The notes beneath the pieces are model-generated. The model was given only the letters and a program-made list of their open reading frames with translations, was not told the DNA's origin and did no database searches. This document shows, piece after piece, positions 59,001 to 64,000 of a DNA stretch of 64,000 bases (position 1 is the first letter of the stretch; the number at the start of each line of letters is the position of its first letter). The stretch is from NCBI RefSeq assembly GCF_022539315.1, contig NC_066332.1:10954164-11018163 (forward strand), read 5' to 3'. A program made the translations under genes and the position numbers. This stretch comes from Serinus canaria (taxonomy: Eukaryota; Chordata; Aves; Passeriformes; Fringillidae).

Positions 59001-62000
59001 CAGGAACTAGGCCACCTAAACAGGTGGTCTAGTTTGCCCCTTGTCTAAGACAATCCTACCAGGTGAGGGCTTGGATCTAACTCCATAAGCTCTCCCATGC
59101 AGGACTGCCATAGATGGAGTCAGTGCCAGAATGTGATGTTCCAAAAGCAAGAAATGATCATGACTGGAACTCAGTTGAGTCAGATTATTGCAGTATCTTC
59201 TGTCCCAAGAACTACTTCCACACAGAAATGTTAACGTTTCCTTCTGTACAGATAGATTTTTGGGCCTGTTCAACTTACAAGGCTCCAGGACACAGGCTCC
59301 TAGTCAGCCAGGCAAAATCACAAAGCACTAGAAGTTCAGCAAGTCCCTTGCATCTCACCTGCACATTCAGCAAAGGTGAAGAGAAGGCTGAGAGGAAGTG
59401 CATGAGGGATGTTCGCCAAAACAATCTCAATCAGTGAAGCTGTGCGTATCTAACAGACTGCCCTGCTTGTTACTATTCCACAGGCTGATCTAGGAGTCTT
59501 GGCACCAGTGGAATATCAGCACTGTGATAGACATCCTCACTCTGCAGCACAACTAACTAATTGTGCAAGGGTCTGACAGCCTGCAACTCAGCAGGGTCAG
59601 AGTGAACCAGAGGGATGATACCAACTGACATCAACCTTGCTACTTGAGGGAGAGGAGACTGTCCTTAGGAGGAACACTGCAGTCAAGTCTCCAAACCTGC
59701 AGCAGCAGAATGGAAATATCACCAGCACCTCCTTTGTGCAGGCTTCTAGAGCTAAAAGGAGGCTTAAATCAGAGTATCCCCATGAAAACACTCAGACTAG
59801 ACAGTTCTTTCACACTCTTGACTCCATTTGAATAGTCAGAGCAGAGGAAATACCCTCAAGAGACTGTACCTCCAGGGCTGTAGTCCTTCTTCGAATCTTC
59901 CTTTTTCTGATAGGGAAGGGTAAATCTGTAGTCTATACAGTCATGTACCCAGCCTTTCTCAATAAACAAACCAGGAACCTCATCTGAAAACAGCCAGTAT
60001 CTGCAAGAAATATGTGTTATTAGGTACCTGTCTCCTTTTCTGGCTAGTTAAACACACACACACACGCACACACACGCACACGCACACACACGCACTTTTA
60101 TTTGCATTGAGCATAGAAGCATCTGTGTGCTCATCTCACTAAAAGCTGAATGCATGTGTATCTTTATGTGAGCCCAGCTGAGAAACAGGGAAAGCTTAGC
60201 TTAGAATCCATTCCAAGAGCATGCCTGTACAACCATGAAAAAAAAAAAAAGAAAAGATGGTAACGAGGTTCCTGAGCACCCAATGCCAGCACTTGAACCT
60301 CCACTGGTCCTGACCTCCAAGGGAAGGCTTCAAAAAGCTGGGCACATAACCAGCCACTATACTTCATATACACAAATACTTTCCCCTTCTCTCTCATCTG
60401 CAACTCCATACACCCTCCCTATCAATCCCTTCATGGGGGATGGTATCTGACACAGCCCCTCTCTCAGGACAGAGGTGGAAGTTCATGGTCATTTCCTTTC
60501 CCACCTGTTGTGATTCCTGTCAGTGCCAATTGGGGTCCTGCGCATCACCAGTTTGGCTTTGGCAATTCCATCCTGGAAAGTTTTCTCAGCAGCAGCTTTA
60601 TGCCTCCGGATTCTTTCTTCCTCTGCTTCTTTCTCCATCCTCACTGTTAGAATCAACAAAGAGCAGCATTAGATTTCCTTTTTTGTATCCAGACATCAAC
60701 ATTGTATTTGATTTTACTATACCATGGGAGTAAAAAAAGCAATTTTATTGGGGATTTTAATAAACAAACATTCTTTACAACCATACACTCTTCCATTTAC
60801 TTTCTGCCCAACATTCTAAAAAAAAAAACCAACTTAAAAAAATATCATAACAACCCATACAGATACATATAGAAATAGTAGTCAAGGTGTAAAAATGGAC
60901 TGGGCTGAAGAAACCCTGGACAAAAACCATCATATCACAGAATCATGGAATGGTTTGGGTTGGAAGACATCTTAAAAATCATCTTTTTCCAATCCTGCCA
61001 TGGTCAGGGACAACTTCCACTAGACCAGGTTGCTCTAAGCCCTGTCCAGCCTGGCACTGGACACTTTCAAGGATAGGGCAGCCACAGCTCCTCTGGGCAA
61101 CCCTGTGCCAGGCTAGGATGGATGGGACTTGGGGCAACCTGGTCTAGTGGAAGGTATCCTTGCCCATGAAGAGGGGGTGTACCATGATCAACTTTTAGGT
61201 CCTCTCCAATCCAAACAATTCTGTGATTCTTGGTCTCCCAGAACAGATACCCCACATTCCAGCTAAGGAGCAAAAGCCAGGCTCCATGAGGGATGCTTAT
61301 CCCTCACTTGTTTCAGAAGGAAAATAACAACCTAGATGAGCTACACAGTCCACTTCCGTCCTCCCAGCATCCATATTTACAACCAATAAAACCCCTACAC
61401 TGTAATTCCGAAGTGTTCTCTCTTTACACCTATACCACTCAAGCAGCACTACTTACACAGAGACAAGGTCTCTTGTCGCAGCTTGTGATTTAGAGACGTT
61501 TGAGTGGACAGTTTATATTTAAACAGCTCCATAACTAATTCATTAAAGTGAGAAACACTAAACTGACATTTATTGCCCAAATCCAGATATGAGAGAAGGA
61601 CTGCTGGCAACAACCCGGCCATGGGAACAGCACCAGGGCCAGCAGCAGGAATTGCTTTTAGGCAGGAAATATCTCCTCTGTACCCAAGAACCAGATGATG
61701 TTTGGACATAAGACAAATTTTTGGTTATTTTCTGTTCCCAAAACAGATACTGTGTTGTCCAACCTCTCTGGGCCTGCCATAATTAGAAAGGTACTAAACA
61801 AAAGACACACACAAATAAACTAGAAGCAGGTATTGTTTTTTCTTAAATTTACAAAGTTTATGCTGCCACAGGAAGCACAAGAGATGAATTATAAATCTCC
61901 AGTGAGCAAATCCTTTAAATTCCATACAGCCATCCCTATTTGTAGAATCTAGACAGTAAATCACAAAAGAAGAGGTCACTTGGGTTTATACCATGGTAGG

Positions 62001-63874
62001 TATAATGGTGCTGAAGCTTCAGTGCTCTATTATGTGATTCTGAGATCTATATTCTTAAGTTTTATTTAGGTTTCATTCAGAAGCATTCAGACAATGCTTC
62101 TGAAAACAGGCTGTCATTTTTGCCATGAAGTTATTCCACAACACACAAACACTCTACTAATTAGGTAATTGTTCTTACCTCTCATTTGTATTTCTTGTTG
62201 CTCCCTCTCTTTCTTGGCTTGAATGGCAAGAAGGCGCCTGCTCTTCACAGCACTGATCATGTCATCGGCTTCAATTTCCACCCGGTGCTCTATTTTCATA
62301 ATTTCGTGTTTTTTCTTTTCATTTCTTCCCATCATATGCTCTTCTTTCCCATTCTCCTTGGTTTTAGCCACCATTTCTTTTCGCTTCTGTTTCTCTGCCC
62401 TCTTCTTGTCATTCTCCTCCTTCAGGACAGCCAGACGCTCTTTCCACAGCTCAGCTGAGGCCTGCTGCTTGGCCTCCACATGGTCCTGCACTGAGTAAGT
62501 CATTAAGATCCGGTGACACAGTGCTCCAAGGATCCGCAATTTCTCTTCAGGAGTCAGCTCAAAGAACTCCGATGTCTCCAGTTTCTCCAAAAACTCATCC
62601 TGTACCTCATTATCCTCGAAAGCTGCTGAATCCTTGCTTTCATCTACATTATCTGAGACCTCGCTTTCCTCTTGCACATCTGACTTTCGCAGGCACAGGC
62701 GAACCAACTCTGAAGCGGAATGCAGAGTAAGTGGGATTTCAGAAAGTTTCATTCCCAGCTCAGCATAATCCTCAGCAATTTCATCCTGCAGCAGGGTCTG
62801 CAAGAGGATGACCAGTACTCTGTTCAAGTACAGGAAGCCTCCCTTTTCTGCACAAAGGGCTTCCATCAGGGACACTGCCGTGATGGGATACTGAGCATCT
62901 GGCATCAATAACCCTGAGTAACAGCTCAGGAACTCCACCACCATGGCTACATCCCCAAAAAGTGTGTTAGGAAGTCCCTCTGGAGTATCAACCAGTTTAA
63001 AAGTAGGCAATGTCTTCCCTTTCAGATCTTGGTCCTCAAATCTCCTCTGTTTTTCCAGTTTTTCCTTCATCTCCTTCTCCTTCCGCTCCTTTGCTCTTTC
63101 CTTCAGTTTCTCTTTCAGCTTTTCTCTTTTCTTCTTCATGTACTCCTTCCGTTGTTCCTCTGTCATGGTGGCCCATCTCTTCCTGTGTTCCAGGAGCTCA
63201 TAGCGTTTCTGTACCAAACTCCGCAAATCCTCAGGGAGACGGGCACGGTCCTCATTGGAAAGCAGCCGAGCTGTTTTAGAGATGATGCAGGACAGAGCAC
63301 TTTTTTTGTCTTCCCGGTCTTTGTTTTCTTTGTAATAGGCAATGAGATGGAGCGCTGCAGGAGGCAGATGTTTCTGGGGTTTCCTGGAAGATCCAGGGGT
63401 GCCTCCAGAATTCCTGGGAGCCCTGGACACCTTACTGGTACCTTTAGCCATGTCCAGGAGTGTCATTTGTTTCATTTTCATCTTGGGGGTCTTCAAACCT
63501 TTCCTGGGAGACTTTGCCTTCCCCGATGACTTCTGCCCATTCAGAACCCTTTTGCCTCTTTGTTTTTTGTCCAAGCATTTGTTGTTCCCCTTTCCTAGTC
63601 GGCTACTCTTTGGAATGTGAAAGTTAGAACCAAGTTTAGCAGGTGACACAATTTTCATCACCTCTTCCAGCCCCTCTTTAGGACAATTTGAGTTCTTAGA
63701 GTTTTTCATCTTCAGCGGAGAGCTAATTATAGATTTTTCCAAATGCACATGACACCACAGGGTTGGACTCAGTGGCTGTCCCAGTGAAGATCCGTCAGCT
63801 TTGGATTTCTTAGGAAGTTTTCTTTCAGGTGACCGAGAGCTCCTCCTCTTGGTTGAGGGATTGAGAGCCATATA
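37656..63874 (-). CDS. BAZ1B: BAZ1B (WSTF) chromatin remodelling subunit, 13 C-terminal coding exons
   Basis: Minus-strand gene in 13 in-phase exons: 62179-63874, 60505-60643, 59870-60000, 58423-58534, 51895-51993, 51298-51475, 50678-50863, 46553-46700, 44923-45070, 42649-42767, 40330-40478, 38558-38661 and 37656-38022. Together they give 3576 coding bases, or 1191 residues plus stop. All introns are GT-AG. Domains in order are basic coiled coil, DDT, WHIM motifs, C4HC3 PHD finger, acidic stretch and bromodomain. WSTF pairs with the ISWI ATPase SMARCA5 in the WICH complex and, through its N-terminal WAC region, is reported to phosphorylate H2AX Tyr142. That WAC region (roughly 290 residues by comparison with the recalled 1483-residue human protein) lies right of the window. 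The ATG at 63871 is internal: the exon continues to an acceptor AG at 63875-63876, so it is not the start. Converges on FZD9, as in human. Confidence 0.96.
38558..38661 (-). CDS. BAZ1B: BAZ1B exon: bromodomain start
   Basis: 104 bp, phase 0 in and phase 2 out. Encodes VLQTKRTARRQNLELQKCEE, then ILSKLIKYRFSWPF. The CEEILSKLIKYRFSWPFREPV stretch is helix Z and the start of the ZA loop of the bromodomain, with its WPF shelf motif. Donor CAG|GTGAGG. Confidence 0.96.
38662..40329 (-). other. BAZ1B: BAZ1B intron with one CR1 copy
   Basis: Intron of 1.67 kb with GTAAGA donor and GGGCAG acceptor. A sense-to-plus CR1 fragment occupies 38770-38975. Nothing else was recognised. Confidence 0.8.
38770..38975 (+). 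repeat. CR1 LINE fragment
   Basis: Plus-oriented CR1 end: TGCCCAGAGGAGCTGTGGCT, CCTATCCCTGGAAGTGTTCA, CTTGGAGCAATCTGGTCTAG and CCAGGCCATTCTGTGATTAT. About 205 bp. Confidence 0.85.
40330..40478 (-). CDS. BAZ1B: BAZ1B exon: basic linker
   Basis: 149 bp, phase 1 in and phase 0 out. Encodes LRPRKAARGKQGSMYSSRQG, RHQRKKQTLHPVRGPRQRTA and PVSGADIDEL. Strongly basic (Arg/Lys/Gln), it offsets the preceding acidic exon. The ADIDELV-LQTKR join matches the conserved region before the bromodomain. Donor CTG|GTAAGA. Confidence 0.93.
40479..42648 (-). other. BAZ1B: BAZ1B intron, no recognised feature
   Basis: Intron of 2.17 kb between the acidic and basic-linker exons. No repeat, RNA or coding feature could be supported. 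Confidence 0.7.
42649..42767 (-). CDS. BAZ1B: BAZ1B exon: acidic stretch
   Basis: 119 bp, phase 2 in and phase 1 out. Encodes RNYAEDSAEDEGEEGEEASD, EPDAEEEEEEEEDYEVAGLK. The Glu/Asp run between the PHD finger and the bromodomain is a BAZ1B hallmark whose length varies among species. Donor AAT|GTAAGG. Confidence 0.94.
42768..44922 (-). other. BAZ1B: BAZ1B intron with CR1 copy
   Basis: Intron of 2.16 kb separating the PHD exon from the acidic exon. It contains a 0.5-kb CR1 fragment at 43292-43795. The rest is unremarkable. Confidence 0.8.
43292..43795 (-). repeat. CR1 LINE fragment
   Basis: Minus-oriented CR1 (sense to BAZ1B transcription). Landmarks are CATAGAATCACAGAATGGTT, GTCCCCCTGCCATGGGCAGG, AGAGATGGGGCAGCCACAGC and GGTGGCCTCTGGACTTGCTC, ending near GGTGGGGGTCTCATTTAGAC. 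At about 500 bp it is the longest copy in the window. Confidence 0.87.
44923..45070 (-). CDS. BAZ1B: BAZ1B exon: PHD finger core
   Basis: 148 bp, phase 1 in and phase 2 out. Encodes GEDDKLILCDECNKAFHLFC, then LRPALYEIPDGEWQCPACQP. With CKVC from the preceding exon this completes the Cys4-His-Cys3 ligand set (CxxC, CxxC, HxxC, CxxC). The finger type reads histone H3 tails. Donor CAG|GTGAGT. Confidence 0.97.
45071..46552 (-). other. BAZ1B: BAZ1B intron splitting the PHD finger
   Basis: Intron of 1.48 kb lying between the first CxxC pair and the remaining PHD ligands. No repeats or other features were recognised. Confidence 0.7.
46553..46700 (-). CDS. BAZ1B: BAZ1B exon: pre-PHD helix and first zinc-ligand pair
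   Basis: 148 bp, phase 0 in and phase 1 out. Encodes VASAMEKWKTAIREAQTFSR, MHVLLGMLDACIKWDMSAEN and ARCKVCRKK. The CKVC is the first metal-binding cysteine pair of the PHD finger, whose remainder is in the next exon. Confidence 0.96.
47093..47107 (-). promoter_or_regulatory. CTCF-like motif, reverse orientation
   Basis: Read on the minus strand, CCACTGGAGGGCAGC matches the 15-base CTCF consensus CCRSYAGRKGGCRSY at 14 positions. It lies within a BAZ1B intron. Confidence 0.45.
49548..49870 (-). repeat. CR1 LINE fragment
   Basis: Minus-oriented CR1: GTTGGAAGGGACTTTAAAAC, CCCCATCCAACCTGGCCTGG, CAGCCACAGCTTCTCTAGGC, AATTTCTTCCCAATATCCAT and CCCCTTGTCCTGTCACTACA. About 320 bp. Confidence 0.87.
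50678..50863 (-). CDS. BAZ1B: BAZ1B exon: VYSLESLKDFGECVIALQAG segment
   Basis: 186 bp, phase 0 at both ends (62 codons). Encodes VYSLESLKDFGECVIALQAG, then FLQGFMAPKQKRRKHQGEDY, which includes a basic cluster KQKRRK that could serve as a nuclear localisation signal, and ends in an acidic/lysine helix EEIDEDKKMAEEAK. Donor AAG|GTATTG. Confidence 0.95.
51298..51475 (-). CDS. BAZ1B: BAZ1B exon between the WHIM and PHD regions
   Basis: 178 bp, phase 2 in and phase 0 out. Encodes YQDITHSIHLARKQNLGLKS, CDGNQELLNYLRSDLIEVAT and RLQKGGLGYVDVTPEYEAK. The segment is helix-rich, well conserved, and has no named domain. Donor AAA|GTGAGT. Confidence 0.95.
51895..51993 (-). CDS. BAZ1B: BAZ1B exon: FLCDSQKDLDELLDCL
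   Basis: 99 bp, phase 2 at both ends. Completes Trp and encodes FLCDSQKDLDELLDCLHPQG, then VRESQLKERLEKK, a conserved helical segment. The acceptor is TTTGTCTTTCAG and the donor GAA|GTGAGC. Confidence 0.95.
51994..58422 (-). other. BAZ1B: Largest BAZ1B intron in the window
   Basis: Intron of 6.43 kb. The flanking exons join in phase through a split Trp codon (TG|G), so no coding exon is missing. It is AT-richer than the rest of the gene and contains a small imperfect 12-bp tandem repeat near 53957-53990 (AAGCCTGAACTC, AAGCCTGAACCT, AAGCCTGATC). No CR1 or other element was recognised. Confidence 0.75.
53957..53990. repeat. Three imperfect copies of an AAGCCTGAACYY unit
   Basis: Three consecutive copies of a 12-bp unit starting AAGCCTGA, the last truncated. 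Intronic and small. Confidence 0.75.
58423..58534 (-). CDS. BAZ1B: BAZ1B exon: linker and TTTPKQGQNLW
   Basis: 112 bp, acceptor TTTTGCAG, donor ATG|GTAACA, phase 1 in and phase 2 out. Encodes a low-conservation KRKSTGSDGRGNKLHRSMP linker, then ETTTPKQGQNLW, which strongly matches BAZ1B. The Trp codon is split across the following 6.4-kb intron. Confidence 0.93.
58535..59869 (-). other. BAZ1B: BAZ1B intron, no recognised feature
   Basis: Intron of 1.33 kb between the WHIM3 exon and the TTTPKQGQNLW exon. Nothing beyond the splice signals was recognised. Confidence 0.65.
59870..60000 (-). CDS. BAZ1B: BAZ1B exon: WHIM2/WHIM3
   Basis: 131 bp, phase 2 in and phase 1 out. Encodes RYWLFSDEVPGLFIEKGWVH, then DCIDYRFTLPYQKKEDSKKD. 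The tail after DYRF diverges from the mammalian form I recall. A GT repeat lies 52-96 bases upstream of its 3' splice site. Confidence 0.94.
60052..60096. repeat. CA/GT dinucleotide repeat with CG interruptions
   Basis: About 45 bases of alternating AC and GCAC units. On the BAZ1B transcript strand it is a GT/GC repeat 52-96 bases upstream of the 3' splice site of the 59870-60000 exon, close to the likely branch point region (CTAATAA). Confidence 0.95.
60505..60643 (-). CDS. BAZ1B: BAZ1B exon: end of coiled coil and WHIM2 start
   Basis: 139 bp, phase 1 in and phase 2 out. Encodes VRMEKEAEEERIRRHKAAAE, then KTFQDGIAKAKLVMRRTPIG and TDRNHNR. The PIGTDRNHNRYW signature, completed by the next exon, is the conserved WHIM2 element of DDT proteins that bind ISWI. 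Donor CAG|GTGGGA. Confidence 0.95.
60933..61112 (-). repeat. CR1 LINE fragment (left arm of inverted pair)
   Basis: Minus-oriented CR1 3' end: ATCACAGAATCATGGAATGG, TTTGGGTTGGAAGACATCTT, CTAGACCAGGTTGCTCTAAG and CAGCCACAGCTCCTCTGGGC. It stops at CCTGTGCCAGG, where the opposite copy starts. Confidence 0.87.
61113..61240 (+). repeat. CR1 LINE fragment (right arm of inverted pair)
   Basis: Plus-oriented CR1 3' end beginning GGATGGATGGGACTTGGGGC, then AACCTGGTCTAGTGGAAGGT, ending CAATCCAAACAATTCTGTGA. Its 128 bases are largely complementary to the outer part of the left arm. Confidence 0.85.
62179..63874 (-). CDS. BAZ1B: BAZ1B large central exon (basic coiled coil, DDT, WHIM1)
   Basis: Exon of 1696 bp, acceptor TTTTAATTTTAG, donor GAG|GTAAGA, phase 0 in and phase 1 out. 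Counting the internal Met at 63871 as 1: a Lys/Ser-rich disordered region spans 1-165 and includes QMTLLDMAKGTSKV. The LHLIAYYKENKDREDKK segment is near 175-190. A Lys/Glu-rich coiled coil is near 230-285. The DDT domain is near 305-372 (GDVAMVVEFL and GGFLYLNRVLVILLQTLLQD). A WHIM1-like helix is near 440-468 (LTPEEKLRILGALCHRILM). A second charged coil runs to the end. Confidence 0.96.
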
Positions 63875-64000
63875 CTAAAATTAAAAGAAGAAAGATTTTG
63901 TATCAATATCAAAAGGTAAATAAAGTTAAGTAGATCTCTTTCTGTCAATTAGTTTTGCCCATTTTTAAATATTTTTTCCTAATGAAATTGCTCATTGCAT
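63875..64000 (-). other. BAZ1B: BAZ1B intron, truncated by the window edge
   Basis: Start of the intron upstream of the large exon, with a pyrimidine-rich acceptor region on the minus strand. The N-terminal exons continue beyond 64000. Confidence 0.8.

Larger units (their letters stand above)
60644..62178 (-). other. BAZ1B: BAZ1B intron with an inverted CR1 pair
   Basis: Intron of 1.53 kb directly after the large exon. It carries two abutting CR1 3' ends in opposite orientation (60933-61112 and 61113-61240). Otherwise AT-rich and unremarkable. Confidence 0.75.

Noticed and set aside
62186..63620. Phe/Ser-rich plus-strand frames opposite the large BAZ1B exon
   Set aside because: Antisense shadows of the Lys/Glu-rich coding exon.
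63869..63871. ATG at 63871 as the BAZ1B start codon
   Set aside because: An acceptor AG lies at 63875-63876, the frame continues through it, and the N-terminal WAC region known for BAZ1B is missing, so this Met is internal.
1..64000. CRISPR arrays, prokaryotic operons, phage or defence systems, tRNA and rRNA genes
   Set aside because: The window is eukaryotic nuclear DNA. No regularly spaced direct repeats with unique spacers, no tRNA A/B-box cloverleaf and no rRNA signatures were seen by eye.

Overview
This is vertebrate, and almost certainly bird, genomic DNA. It carries three genes: the 3' end of FKBP6 (+), the complete single-exon FZD9 (+), and the last 13 coding exons of BAZ1B (-). Their order and relative orientation match the Williams-Beuren region of human 7q11.23, with FKBP6 and FZD9 on one strand and BAZ1B converging from the other. 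The avian call rests on at least a dozen 3'-truncated CR1 LINE fragments (3' end typified by the pattern TTCCAACCCAAACCATTC followed by TGATTCT-type tails). I see no Alu-, B1- or L1-like sequence. I cannot name the species.

Layout. 1-3.9 kb: last three recognisable FKBP6 coding exons, ending at the stop at 3926-3928. 3.9-29.3 kb: about 25 kb of intergenic DNA with CR1 remnants, two perfect short inverted repeats, a minisatellite, long pyrimidine tracts and a few candidate regulatory motifs. GC content rises toward FZD9. 29.3-29.95 kb: a G17 run and a degenerate GT-rich tract abutting the FZD9 CpG island. 30.3-32.1 kb: FZD9 coding sequence, with its poly(A) signal at 32397. 32.4-35.9 kb: intergenic, with candidate noncoding elements. 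35.9-63.9 kb: BAZ1B 3' UTR and coding exons, with introns holding more CR1 copies. The 5' exons of BAZ1B lie beyond the right edge.

The three genes are neighbours by ancient synteny and do not form one pathway. FKBP6 is a germline TPR co-chaperone, FZD9 a seven-pass Wnt receptor, and BAZ1B (WSTF) a chromatin-remodelling subunit with DDT, WHIM, PHD and bromodomain modules. All 13 BAZ1B exons were joined in phase by hand: 3576 coding bases including the stop, or 1191 residues. I found no frameshift or missing splice signal. I found no undescribed biological system. The best leads are structural and regulatory: a convergent pair of CTCF-like motifs around FZD9, an in-frame upstream ORF in the FZD9 leader, a G-quadruplex motif in the BAZ1B 3' UTR, perfect intergenic hairpins, and a CpG-rich segment with a splice donor about 3 kb upstream of FZD9.
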